A DNA stretch of 62,274 nt. Origin: CAZNFR01 sp964572225. GTDB taxonomy: Bacteria > Bacteroidota > Bacteroidia > Bacteroidales > GCA-2748055. The stretch covers positions 1 through 62,274 of the forward strand of contig CAZNFR010000010.1 of NCBI GenBank assembly GCA_964572225.1, given 5' to 3'. Every line of letters starts with the position of its first letter. The stretch's first letter is position 1. This document shows positions 42,043 through 50,878 of this stretch, one piece after another. The translations under genes and the position numbers were made by a program. The notes beneath the pieces are model-generated. The model had not been told where the DNA came from. It worked only from the letters and a program-made list of their open reading frames with translations, and searched no databases.

Positions 42043-42576
42043 TTAATATAGTTTTACATCCACTCCTCCAAATACAACTCCTATCTCAAGGTAAAGGTGA
42101 GGCAGGGAGGGATCAAATCCGGGACTTTCATAACCTGTACTACCAAAAACCGCAGAATTACCGTTTGGCATATTAGCTCCCGAAAAAGCAGCGTCTACGC
42201 TGATCTTTACCGGAAGTTCACGTGGAATTATTATTTCTGATCCCCCAAATACCGTAATAATCTTGATCCGTGAAGGGTCCATGCCCGGCTGATAATCCCG
42301 AAAATCAAAGTTTCCCTGACCAAAGACAACATTATACTCTTTGCCTTCCTTAAATTCTTTGTAATGCCTCTCACCAAAAACGACATCATTTTCCCCACCC
42401 TTCATATTGAATCCTCCAAAACTTCCAAAAAGTAATCGGATACCCAGAAATATCAGAATGAACGCAAATAATATCTTAAGGACGGGGAAGTCAATGTTAA
42501 AGACAATCCTGAAAATAAAGCTTAAACCAAGGATGATTAATAATAACCCCCAGAAAAGAGCAGATCCCATTTTCAT
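42043..42576 (-). CDS. LiaF-like membrane protein (cell-wall-active antibiotics response family)
   Basis: The protein has two to three N-terminal TM helices ('ALFWGLLLIILGLSFIF', 'LKILFAFILIFLGIRLLFG'). A right-handed beta-helix-like C-terminal domain follows with the repeats 'VVFGERHY', 'VVFGQGNF', 'TVFGGSEIIIP' and 'VVFGGVDV', typical of LiaF/DUF1707-type proteins. In Firmicutes LiaF modulates a stress two-component system. No kinase or regulator is adjacent here. I use the ATG at 42576 (177 residues) because the farther ATG at 42597 lies inside the TATTTTTG box. Confidence 0.82.
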   Translation of the reverse strand: MKMGSALFWGLLLIILGLSFIFRIVFNIDFPVLKILFAFILIFLGIRLLFGSFGGFNMKGGENDVVFGERHYKEFKEGKEYNVVFGQGNFDFRDYQPGMDPSRIKIITVFGGSEIIIPRELPVKISVDAAFSGANMPNGNSAVFGSTGYESPGFDPSLPHLYLEIGVVFGGVDVKLY

Positions 42577-42594
42577 AGTTTTTAGATTGTTAAT

Positions 42595-42602
42595 CAAAAA
42601 TA
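42595..42602 (-). promoter_or_regulatory. -7 box of the LiaF-like gene
   Basis: Minus-strand TATTTTTG is an exact TAnnTTTG match 18 nt before the chosen start codon. It argues against initiation at 42597. Confidence 0.5.
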
Positions 42603-42928
42603 CGTAAATTTCCTTAGTTAAATCAAAAAAACAGAATCATCTATACGATTTAATCCACGGTTCATACTCCAGAGGGCTTCATTCATACAAAATCCGTGAG
42701 GCTTTATATATTTTCGACCTTTCTGCTTTTTTATTCCACAGTTGAATTATAAATTTGATTTAAATTAAATAAGCAAAGCGAAAACGACTTATTTACTACT
42801 ATTCGAGAAAACATTGAAATTTTGAAGACTTAACCCTGATGGTTAAACCATCTCAATCTGAGATGGTATTATCCCCGCCCCAATACCTCCCTCTTAGTCC
42901 CGGGGGAGGTATACGGGACGGAGATATA
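42598..42928. other. 331-bp intergenic region with overlapping inverted repeats
   Basis: This region separates lon from the LiaF-like gene and has no plausible reading frame. Near lon it holds three hairpin-forming segments. ATACCTCCC (42883-42891) pairs with GGGAGGTAT (42904-42912). ACCATCTCA (42847-42855) pairs with TGAGATGGT (42859-42867). A competing GATGGT-TAA-ACCATC palindrome shares the ACCATC arm. None is followed by a clear T-run on the minus strand. The remainder is AT-rich and featureless apart from the promoter of the LiaF-like gene. Confidence 0.5.
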
Positions 42929-45382
42929 CTAGTTGATTTTAAGGGGTTTTTTTACCTTTTCCTTTAACAAAGCCTTTTCAAGTACTTGCATAATATTGTC
43001 CACATAATGGAAATTCAGACCTTGTCTGTAAATGTCTTTTATTTCCAATACATCTTTTTCGTTTTCCCTGGACATTATGATATCCCTGATACCGGCCCTG
43101 CGGGCAGCCAGTATTTTTTCCTTGATTCCGCCAACCGGCAATAGTTTACCCCGAAGTGTGATTTCACCGGTCATGGCAAGGTTTTGCCTGACTTTTCTTT
43201 GTGTAAAGGCTGAAGCGATGGAAGAGATCATGGTAATACCGGCAGATGGTCCGTCTTTCGGAATGGCACCTTCAGGAATGTGAATATGTACATTCCAGTT
43301 GCTGAAAACTTCGGGTTCGAGAGCCAGCAGACCCGAATGAGATTTCAGATACTCCAACGCGATCACTGCCGATTCTTTCATAACATCACCCAGGTTACCC
43401 GTTAAAGTCAGATTTCCTTTTCCTTTACTTAGACTTGTTTCGACAAAAAGGATTTCCCCCCCAACTGCAGTCCATGCAAGTCCGGTCACAACTCCGGCTG
43501 TCTGGTTGTCTTCATATCTGTCTTTGGTAAATCTGGGAACCCCGAGAATTTCCTGAATTGCATTGGTATCAATGCTTCCCGGAAAGCTGTCTTCGAATGC
43601 CAGCTTTTTCGCCACTGATCTGGCTATTTTTGCAATCTGTTTATCCAATTGCCGAACTCCGGATTCCCGTGTATAGGACTCAACGATCTTTTCAAGGCTG
43701 CGTTTGGGGAACTTTAGTTGAGACTTTTTAAGGCCATGATTTTCGAGTTGTTTAGGGATAAGGTGTTTTTTTGCAATTTCTACCTTTTCCTCAACCAGAT
43801 ATCCGGTTACATCAATTACCTCCATCCTGTCTAGAAGAGCAGGGTGGATGGACCCGGTTGTATTTGCCGTAGCCACAAACATAACTCTGGACAGGTCAAA
43901 ATCAAGCTCCAGGTAATTATCGTGAAAATTTGAATTTTGTTCCGGATCTAAAACCTCCAGCAGAGCCGAAGCTGGATCCCCATGGAGGTCGCGTCCAACC
44001 TTATCAATCTCATCCAGAACAAAAACCGGATTTGCGGATTTGGCTTTTTTAAGATTTTGGATGATTCGTCCCGGCATTGCACCTATATAGGTTTTTCTGT
44101 GTCCCCTTATTTCTGCCTCATCATGAAGTCCGCCAAGAGAAACACGCACATATTTTCGATTTAATGCCGAAGCGATGGATTTTCCGAGCGATGTTTTTCC
44201 AACCCCCGGGGGACCTACCAAACATAGGATCGGAGATTTCATATCCCCTTTTAGTTTTAGTACTGCCAGATGTTCCAGTATTCTCTCTTTTACCTTCTCA
44301 AGACCGAAGTGATCCCTGTCCAGGATTTTCTCTGCCCGTTTAAGGTTGAAATTATCTTTGGTATATTCATTCCAGGGCACATCCAGCAGAGTCTGAATAT
44401 AATTTATCTGCACAGAATACTCGCCTGTTGCAGGATTTAGGCGAAGAAGTTTATCGAGTTCCTTCTGGAAATACCCATCAACTTCCTTGCTCCAATTCTT
44501 TTTTTCTGCCCTTTTTCTATATTCATTTATCTCCTGTTCCATGGGATTTCCACCCAGCTCGTCCTGAATGGTTTTCATTTGCTGGTGAAGAAGGTATTCA
44601 CGCTGCTGCTGATCAAGGTCATGCTTTACTTTTGACTGTATATCATTTTTTAGTTCCAGCATTTGTACTTCCTTGGAAAGGTATTCAAGCAATCTGATCC
44701 CCCTTTGCCGTAAATTATCTATTTCCAGCAATTTTTGTTTGTCTGCATGGGGCATGTCATTATTGGAAGAAAGAAAATTAATAAGGAAAGACGGACTTTC
44801 GATATTCTTGACTGCAAATGTCGCCTCAGGTGGAATATTGGAAGATAGTTTGATAATTTTCATCGAAAGGTCCTTTAATGAACCTATGATGGCATTTAAT
44901 TCATCCCGGTTATCGGGCATAAGATCTTCCAATACTTCAATTCTTGCAACCAGATAAGGCTTGTCCGATACCAGCTCATCTATCTCAAATCTTTTTTTTC
45001 CCTGGATAATAACCGAAGTTGATCCATCAGGCATTTCGAGAATCTTAAGTATTTGAGCTACAGTTCCTTTCCGGAAAAGGTCTGCAACATCCGGATCTTC
45101 CTGATCCGGATCCTTTTGAGCAATTGCCCCCAGTATTTTATTTTTCTGATAAACCTCATTAATGAGTTTCAGAGATTTTTCCCTGCCCACTGTAATGGGA
45201 ATAACCACACCCGGAAAAAGAACTGTATTCTTTAAGGGTAAGATCGGTAGAATATCCGGGACATTTATACTTATGGAATCATCCGTTTCATCACTGGATA
45301 AAATGGGAATGAATTCTGCCTCTTCATCAACTCTCTCTGCGGAAAAAAAATTTCTGAATTCCAATTTTTCGTCTTTTTTCAT
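42929..45382 (-). CDS. lon: ATP-dependent protease Lon
   Basis: Cytosolic AAA+ serine protease for misfolded and regulatory proteins. The 817-residue protein has the N-terminal LON substrate domain ('LPILPLKNTVLFPGVVIPITVGREKS'), Walker A 'GPPGVGKTSL' near 389, 'FVLDEIDKVG', and the LonA protease domain. The catalytic Ser is in 'PKDGPSAGIT' and the catalytic Lys in 'GGIKEKILAA'. The C-terminus is basic ('KEKVKKPLKIN'). It is full-length and monocistronic by spacing (111 nt from the GlmU-like gene). Confidence 0.97.
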   Translation of the reverse strand: MKKDEKLEFRNFFSAERVDEEAEFIPILSSDETDDSISINVPDILPILPLKNTVLFPGVVIPITVGREKSLKLINEVYQKNKILGAIAQKDPDQEDPDVADLFRKGTVAQILKILEMPDGSTSVIIQGKKRFEIDELVSDKPYLVARIEVLEDLMPDNRDELNAIIGSLKDLSMKIIKLSSNIPPEATFAVKNIESPSFLINFLSSNNDMPHADKQKLLEIDNLRQRGIRLLEYLSKEVQMLELKNDIQSKVKHDLDQQQREYLLHQQMKTIQDELGGNPMEQEINEYRKRAEKKNWSKEVDGYFQKELDKLLRLNPATGEYSVQINYIQTLLDVPWNEYTKDNFNLKRAEKILDRDHFGLEKVKERILEHLAVLKLKGDMKSPILCLVGPPGVGKTSLGKSIASALNRKYVRVSLGGLHDEAEIRGHRKTYIGAMPGRIIQNLKKAKSANPVFVLDEIDKVGRDLHGDPASALLEVLDPEQNSNFHDNYLELDFDLSRVMFVATANTTGSIHPALLDRMEVIDVTGYLVEEKVEIAKKHLIPKQLENHGLKKSQLKFPKRSLEKIVESYTRESGVRQLDKQIAKIARSVAKKLAFEDSFPGSIDTNAIQEILGVPRFTKDRYEDNQTAGVVTGLAWTAVGGEILFVETSLSKGKGNLTLTGNLGDVMKESAVIALEYLKSHSGLLALEPEVFSNWNVHIHIPEGAIPKDGPSAGITMISSIASAFTQRKVRQNLAMTGEITLRGKLLPVGGIKEKILAARRAGIRDIIMSRENEKDVLEIKDIYRQGLNFHYVDNIMQVLEKALLKEKVKKPLKIN

Positions 45383-45493
45383 AAATGATCAATCTACTGA
45401 CAAATAGTCCGACTTATGGCAAATTGATTGCCTTTTATACTTCGCCTATCAAGGGTCAACTCCTGTGCCAAAGTTGGGATATATCCCCGGGTT

Positions 45494-46678
45494 TCACTTC
45501 CTGTATTTCCGGGTTTGCTCAAAAACCGATGAAAGGATATCTTTTTCAATTTGATTTAACGCGATATTTCTGCGGCTCATAACCTTTTCAGCAACCTCAA
45601 ACGCCTTCTTCAGAGTAAAAACAGTGAATCCATGTGGCCCTCCCCAGCTAAAACTGGGAATAAAATTACGCGGAAAACCAGAACCATAAATATTGGCGTT
45701 TACCCCAACTACGGTACCTGTGTTGAACATGGTATTTATCCCACACTTGGAATGGTCGCCCATAATTAATCCGCAGAACTGCAAACCAGTGCTTTCAAAA
45801 TGCTCCCGGGAATAATTCCAAAGTTTTACCTCGGCATAATTGTTTTTGAGGTTGGAATTGTTGGTATCGGCCCCCAGGTTGCACCACTCACCAATTACCG
45901 AATTCCCCAGGAATCCGTCGTGGGCTTTATTTGAATATCCCAGAAATACAGAGTTGTTCACTTCTCCTCCCACCTTACAATGCGGCCCGATGGTAGTGGG
46001 ACCATATATTTTTGCCCCCATTTTCAATGTACTTTTGTTGAGAATGGCAAAAGGACCCCGTATCATGCACCCTTCCATGATTTCCGTCTCTTTCCCAATG
46101 TAAACCGGACCCGTTGTAGTATTAATGACCGAGGCTTCCACCCTGGCTCCGGGCTCAATAAAAATCAGGTCTCCAAGCAATTTGTTTGTTTTGCTTAAGT
46201 ATTCAGTAGATCGTCCCTGGGTAATCCTGTCAAAATCTGATTCTATTTCCTGACCATTTTGACTGAAAATTTCCCAAGGATGGTTAAGAAAGCGGGCTTC
46301 TGAATCCTCAAACTTAATTTGGTCCGGGAGAGAACCGGAAAAGGGATTAAACTCCTTAAGCTGTTGCATATTTGCCCGTAAGGCGATCATTCTACCCTCA
46401 AAATGAAGCCCATGCCCCAGTTCTAGGCTTTTGATCTTTTTAATCATTACATCCTCTGGGATGAGAGCAGTGTTAATCAGAAAGTTATCCCCGGATTCTT
46501 TCATCGGGAACTTAGGCTGGAGGTAATCTGCAGTTAACCAGCTGGCTTCGGTATTTAAAATTTTCTCCCATTTTTCCCTGAGGGTCAGGATGCCTATTCT
46601 TATTTCGGAAACAGGCCGGGTAAAGGCTAATGGAAGCAGATCTGATCTTGTTAAATCATCAAAAAGTATAAGGTTCAT
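45494..46678 (-). CDS. GlmU-family sugar nucleotidyltransferase-like protein
   Basis: A 394-residue protein typical of Bacteroidota. A reduced N-terminal nucleotidyltransferase-like domain begins 'MNLILFDDLTRSDLLPLAFTRPVSEIRIG'. A left-handed beta-helix of hexapeptide repeats follows from about residue 180 ('GPVYIGKETEIMEGCMIRGPFAI', 'IGPHCKVGGEVNNSVFLGYS'). The LxxGxGTRM signature of true GlmU is absent, so activity is uncertain. It lies 79 nt behind L31. A TATTTTTG box at 46699-46692 may give it its own promoter next to the L31 terminator. Confidence 0.87.
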   Translation of the reverse strand: MNLILFDDLTRSDLLPLAFTRPVSEIRIGILTLREKWEKILNTEASWLTADYLQPKFPMKESGDNFLINTALIPEDVMIKKIKSLELGHGLHFEGRMIALRANMQQLKEFNPFSGSLPDQIKFEDSEARFLNHPWEIFSQNGQEIESDFDRITQGRSTEYLSKTNKLLGDLIFIEPGARVEASVINTTTGPVYIGKETEIMEGCMIRGPFAILNKSTLKMGAKIYGPTTIGPHCKVGGEVNNSVFLGYSNKAHDGFLGNSVIGEWCNLGADTNNSNLKNNYAEVKLWNYSREHFESTGLQFCGLIMGDHSKCGINTMFNTGTVVGVNANIYGSGFPRNFIPSFSWGGPHGFTVFTLKKAFEVAEKVMSRRNIALNQIEKDILSSVFEQTRKYRK

Positions 46679-46702
46679 TTAGGTTTTTCTTCAAAAATAA
46701 AC

Positions 46703-46733
46703 AAAAAAACTCCGATAATGTCAATTACCGGAG
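46703..46733 (-). terminator. Rho-independent terminator of the L31 gene
   Basis: Minus-strand 9-bp stem (CTCCGGTAA with TTATCGGAG, one G-T pair) has a 6-nt loop and is followed by seven Ts (46709-46703). It lies 24 nt after the L31 stop codon. Confidence 0.9.
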
Positions 46734-46757
46734 CTCATAAGAGGTTTAAGTAAAACC

Positions 46758-47027
46758 TTATTTTTTATTCTTTTTGTCGAAATGACTCTTGTAGCGGTTC
46801 ATGAATTTGTCAACCCTTCCTGCAGTGTCTACCAGCTTCATCTTACCGGTATAGAAAGGATGAGATTCCGATGATATTTCGAGTTTGATCAGGGGATACT
46901 CCTTTCCATCGTCCAGTTTTATTTTTTCTTTGGATGGAGCGGTTGATCGGGTTACGAAAGTAAAACCGTTGGACATATCCTTGAATGCAACTAATCTGTA
47001 GTTATCAGGGTGAATTTCTTTCTTCAT
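46758..47027 (-). CDS. rpmE2: 50S ribosomal protein L31 type B
   Basis: An 89-residue ribosomal protein starting 'MKKEIHPDNYRLVAFKDMSNGFTFVTRS' and containing 'EISSESHPFYTGKMKLVDTAGRVDKFMNRY'. These are type B L31 signatures. The CxxC zinc site of type A is absent, as expected for the zinc-independent form. It is monocistronic: a promoter is found about 135 nt upstream and a strong terminator directly downstream. Confidence 0.96.
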   Translation of the reverse strand: MKKEIHPDNYRLVAFKDMSNGFTFVTRSTAPSKEKIKLDDGKEYPLIKLEISSESHPFYTGKMKLVDTAGRVDKFMNRYKSHFDKKNKK

Positions 47028-47159
47028 TTTATTTGTTTTATAATCTCATTCAATCAAACCTCAGTAATTAAACCTGTATTTCGAATAATACAAAAGGCTT
47101 TAAACCAAACTCCCACAATATTCTTATTGAAACAAGAAAAGGTTTTTTATTGCGGACTG

Positions 47160-47191
47160 CAAAAGTATATAAGAAAGACGTAATTAGCAAA
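47160..47191 (-). promoter_or_regulatory. Promoter of the L31 gene with long leader
   Basis: Minus-strand TTTG (47191-47188), a 20-bp spacer and TACTTTTG (47167-47160) fit the phylum consensus. The predicted start near 47153 leaves a leader of about 125 nt before the L31 start codon. The leader contains a GTATT...AATAC inverted repeat. Confidence 0.6.
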
Positions 47192-47243
47192 ACTATTCAA
47201 AGAAAATTTATTCAGCCTGAGTAATTATTTATATAGTTCGAGC

Positions 47244-48449
47244 CTAGACCTTTTCCCTATCAGGTTCGGGTAATTTTTCTCCTTTAACTTTTTCGGGCAT
47301 AAATCTTTCAAAGGGTATGGTTGGATCGAGCATGAACCGGCAGGTATGATGAATTTTAGCCATTTTTCCGCCTACATTCTGGTATAAAGCCAGCATTCTG
47401 GGATTAAAGTCCCCCACCCAGGAGAGTTCTATTTCCTTATACCATTTTTTGTATTTCATTTTTTCATTCATATGCCAAAAAATCCCAGATTCAATTCCTG
47501 AGTTTTGAAATTTTGGAATGATACCTGCAACCTGTGCTCTGATGCGGGTTACCTTATGGGTTTTTTTGAAATACAGAAACTTCAAAATATTCCAAAAAGT
47601 GAGCCGTCCATCCAACTTTTTAAGGATTTGGTTGGCATCCGGGAACATAATGAAAAACCCGATGGGCTCATCCTTGTGGTAGGCGAACCATATCATTTCA
47701 GGATCAAGGATTGGGCGTGCTTTTTTAAGTCCAGCCTGAACAGTGGCGAAATCGAGGGGAGTGAAATCCTCTTTAAAAGCAGACCAGGCATTATTATAAA
47801 TGTGAATAACATCCCGGATATATTTCTGTTTGTCTTTCCAGGTAAAATGCCGGAAATGGTAATCCGGCTTTTTGCTCACCCATTCTGCAATTTTCCAGAA
47901 GCGTTCAGGGAAAGGCTTCGTCAGGTCCAGATGATAGGAATATTGTTTAAAGAAAATTTTAAATCCGTAATCTTCAAAAAGGTCTTTGTAGTATGGAAAG
48001 TTGTAAGGCATGCCAAAACCGGGATGACAGAAACCTTCTACAAGAAGGCCCCAATTACTGTCATTTTCCCCAAAATTGACGGGTGCGTCCATAGCCATTA
48101 AGCCTTTTTCTTTCAGAAATTCCGCTGCCTTGTCGAAAAGGATAAAGGCAGCCTGGCGGTCGTTAACGCATTCGAAATGTCCTGCTCCGCCTGAAGGGAC
48201 TTTCTCCGCATTGGCCTTCCGGGTGTTATAAAATGCAGATATTCTTCCTATGGGTTTGTTCAGGTCTGATAACAATACCCATCTCCTGGCCTCACCCTCT
48301 GCGAAGAATTTGTTCTTTTCAGGATCGAATTGTTCACGAATAGCTGAATCCAAAGGGCAAACCCAGAAAGGGTCGTTTTTATACAAAATTTTCGGAACGG
48401 ATATAAAGAGTTTTTCGGTTTTTGGATCGGTAACTTCAATTAGGTGCAT
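47244..48449 (-). CDS. GNAT-like acyltransferase family protein (duplicated domain)
   Basis: A 401-residue cytosolic protein of a family found in many Bacteroidota. An N-terminal acyltransferase-like half ('WVLLSDLNKPIGRISAFYNTR', 'FILFDKAAEFLKEKGLMAMDAPVNFGENDSNWG') is followed by a second GNAT-like half with 'WFAYHKDEPIGFFIMFPDANQIL' and 'EIELSWVGDFNPRMLALYQNVGGK'. The latter resembles N-acyl amino acid synthase or peptidoglycan-type acyltransferases. The substrate is unknown. It starts 10 nt after the aminotransferase gene. Confidence 0.78.
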   Translation of the reverse strand: MHLIEVTDPKTEKLFISVPKILYKNDPFWVCPLDSAIREQFDPEKNKFFAEGEARRWVLLSDLNKPIGRISAFYNTRKANAEKVPSGGAGHFECVNDRQAAFILFDKAAEFLKEKGLMAMDAPVNFGENDSNWGLLVEGFCHPGFGMPYNFPYYKDLFEDYGFKIFFKQYSYHLDLTKPFPERFWKIAEWVSKKPDYHFRHFTWKDKQKYIRDVIHIYNNAWSAFKEDFTPLDFATVQAGLKKARPILDPEMIWFAYHKDEPIGFFIMFPDANQILKKLDGRLTFWNILKFLYFKKTHKVTRIRAQVAGIIPKFQNSGIESGIFWHMNEKMKYKKWYKEIELSWVGDFNPRMLALYQNVGGKMAKIHHTCRFMLDPTIPFERFMPEKVKGEKLPEPDREKV

Positions 48450-48459
48450 GGGTTTGGGT

Positions 48460-49938
48460 TTAAGATAATGTAAACCACCGTCTGATTATTTGCCTGTCAA
48501 TGTCTGATTCCTGCAGGCTTTGATGAATAAATTCATTTTTCCTACTTAAATATACATATTCTTTGGACCATTCCTGGTAATTCTGAACTATTTCTTTTAC
48601 CGCTGAAGTGAAATAATACACTTCCTGTTCAGTCATGGTAGGATGCAGGGACCATCGTACCCAACCTGGTTTTTGGGAAAGATCTCCATGGTTTATCAAA
48701 TCGGTTATATACCTTGATTTTTCATAACTAACCTGGAGAAGGAAATGGCCATAGGTTCCTGCACATGCACAGCCCCCTCTTACCTGTATTCCGTATCGGT
48801 CATTCAGAAATTTGACCATTAGGTTGAAATGAATGTTTTTGTGGTAAAACGAAATAACACCCAGTCTTTCTTCCGTTTCGTCGGCAAGGATCTTTATTCC
48901 TTTAATGGATCTGAGTTCACGAAAGGCAATACTTAATAACTCCTTTTCCCTTGAAAGGATATTCTGGACGCCCATCTTTTCTTTTAGCTCAATCGCAAGT
49001 GCTGCCTTAATCGCTTCCAGAAATCCGGGTGTACCCCCATCTTCTCTTGCCTCAATATCATCCACATATTTGTATTTTCCCCACGCATTTGTCCAATCTA
49101 CCGTTCCGCCTCCCGGATTATCAGGCACAGGTGAATTATACATGGCCGAATCAAAGATAAGCACTCCGGAGGATCCGGGGCCTCCCAAAAACTTGTGAGG
49201 TGAGAAAAAAATCGCATCCAGCTTTTCCATGGGATCATCCGGATTCATATTGATGTCCTCATAAGGAGCTGAGGCTGCAAAATCCACAAAACATAATCCC
49301 CCATGCTCATGCATAATCCGGGCCAGCCTGTGGTAAGGGGTTCGAATGCCGGTAACATTTGAGCAGGCCGTAAACGATCCTATCTTAAACTCCCGGTCTT
49401 TATATTTTGAAAGTTCTTTTTCCAGATTTTCCGGATCAACATGTAAGTTTTTATCGGGTTTCAAAACCACCACATCTGCCAGAGTTTCATACCATGAAGT
49501 ATGATTGGAATGATGCTCCATGTGGGTTACAAAAACCACAGGTCTGTTTTTCTTTTTCATGCAGTCGCGGTTAAAATGACTGCCACATCCTTTCAGGCTC
49601 AAGATTCTCTGAAATTTATTCACAACAGAGGTCATTCCGAAACCGGCAGTAATGATCACATCGCTTTTACTTGCATTTACATGTTTTTTAATGTATTGAT
49701 GTGCATACTGATAACTTAAGGTCATCAGGCTTCCGGTAGTACTGGTCTCTGTGTGTGTATTTGCCACAAAAGGGCCAAATTCATGAGTCAGCTTTTCTTC
49801 AATAGGTTTATACAGACGCCCTGAAGCGATCCAGTCTGCATAGAGAATTCTTTTTGTACCAAAGGGAGTATTAAATTGAGAATCAATCCCAATTATGTTT
49901 TCTCTGAACTTGGCAAAATATTTCTCCAGATCTGTCAT
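48460..49938 (-). CDS. Class V aminotransferase / cysteine-desulfurase-like PLP enzyme
   Basis: A 492-residue PLP enzyme. It has 'HMEHHSNHTSWYE', 'SNVTGIRTPYHRLARIMHEHGGLCFVDFAASAPYEDINM' and the PLP-lysine motif 'FFSPHKFLGGPGSSG'. A Cys-rich loop 'VRGGCACAGTYG' lies near the position where cysteine desulfurases carry the persulfide Cys. The length exceeds that of SufS/IscS (about 400). It could desulfurate cysteine or another sulfur or selenium amino acid. No suf or isc genes are adjacent. It is part of the BI-1/aminotransferase/GNAT operon (12- and 10-nt gaps). Confidence 0.85.
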   Translation of the reverse strand: MTDLEKYFAKFRENIIGIDSQFNTPFGTKRILYADWIASGRLYKPIEEKLTHEFGPFVANTHTETSTTGSLMTLSYQYAHQYIKKHVNASKSDVIITAGFGMTSVVNKFQRILSLKGCGSHFNRDCMKKKNRPVVFVTHMEHHSNHTSWYETLADVVVLKPDKNLHVDPENLEKELSKYKDREFKIGSFTACSNVTGIRTPYHRLARIMHEHGGLCFVDFAASAPYEDINMNPDDPMEKLDAIFFSPHKFLGGPGSSGVLIFDSAMYNSPVPDNPGGGTVDWTNAWGKYKYVDDIEAREDGGTPGFLEAIKAALAIELKEKMGVQNILSREKELLSIAFRELRSIKGIKILADETEERLGVISFYHKNIHFNLMVKFLNDRYGIQVRGGCACAGTYGHFLLQVSYEKSRYITDLINHGDLSQKPGWVRWSLHPTMTEQEVYYFTSAVKEIVQNYQEWSKEYVYLSRKNEFIHQSLQESDIDRQIIRRWFTLS

Positions 49939-49950
49939 TCAGTATGCTTC

Positions 49951-50700
49951 TTAATTCCTGCTGGAAAGCTTGGATAGAAGCCTAAGGAATTCGATATATA
50001 ACCAGATTAGGGTTACCATCAATCCAAAGGCACCGTACCATTCCATATATTTTGGTGCACCCGATTGGGAGCCTCTTTCGATAAAATCAAAATCCAGAAT
50101 GAGATTCAAGGCTGCAACGACAATTACTACCAGGCTGATCAATATGCCCACCGGGCCATTGCTGTGAATAAAACCAATATTAATTCCGAAAAGAGATAAT
50201 ACAAAAGACATCAGATATACCAGTGCAATTCCACCCGTTGCCGCAAAAACACCCAAACGAAATTTTTGGGTTACTTTAATCATACCTGTACGGTAAATAA
50301 ATAATAAGGCAAAGGTAGTTCCGAAGGTAAGCGCCACCGCATTGACCACGATCCCAGGATATTGTGCATTAAAAACGGCAGAAATTCCGCCCAGGAATAG
50401 CCCCTGCAATACAGCATATATTGGAGCAGTATAAGGAGAAAGATTCATCCTGAAAACCGTTACCAGTGCAGTTATAAATCCCCCAATCCCCCCTACAAGC
50501 ATGTAGGTCTGAAGGGCGGCAGTATTTCCTTCACCCATAAAGCTCCAGGTATAGGATGCCGCTACAACTACCAGCAAGAGCATTAAAAAAACTTTGTTTA
50601 CCGTTCCCCGAATCGTCATCACTCCGCTCCCGGAATCTGTCGAAACCCTGGAAAAGATGCTATTATTTAAAACCGGGTTTGCTGATCTGCTAATGTTCAT
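49951..50700 (-). CDS. Bax inhibitor-1/YccA family membrane protein
   Basis: A 249-residue protein with seven TM helices. The N-terminal sequence 'ISRSANPVLNNSIFSR' and the later 'MTIRGTVNKVFLMLLLVVVAAS' and 'DFIERGSQSGAPKYMEWYGAFGLMVTLIWLYIEFLRLL' are characteristic of the Bacteroidota/Actinobacteria YccA-type branch. The family includes pH-dependent calcium leak channels; the substrate here is unproven. I use ATG 50700; the frame extends 7 codons further without support. It heads a three-gene operon. Confidence 0.92.
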   Translation of the reverse strand: MNISRSANPVLNNSIFSRVSTDSGSGVMTIRGTVNKVFLMLLLVVVAASYTWSFMGEGNTAALQTYMLVGGIGGFITALVTVFRMNLSPYTAPIYAVLQGLFLGGISAVFNAQYPGIVVNAVALTFGTTFALLFIYRTGMIKVTQKFRLGVFAATGGIALVYLMSFVLSLFGINIGFIHSNGPVGILISLVVIVVAALNLILDFDFIERGSQSGAPKYMEWYGAFGLMVTLIWLYIEFLRLLSKLSSRN

Positions 50701-50718
50701 TGTTAAAAGTTTATGTTT

Positions 50719-50726
50719 CAAATATA
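50719..50726 (-). promoter_or_regulatory. -7 box of the Bax-inhibitor operon
   Basis: Minus-strand TATATTTG matches TAnnTTTG and lies 18 nt before the ATG at 50700, supporting that start. No -33 box is seen at normal spacing. Confidence 0.5.
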
Positions 50727-50878
50727 GGATAATTCATATTACCTATACCTGTCAAATTGCATACCACTGCTTTTTAACAGTAAAATTGGCAAGCAGAGGG
50801 AATCAAACATTTTTTGGTTTAAACTAAATGAAGAACGAATATATTTTGTTTTTTTGTACAACTTGAAGCCGCCTGATC

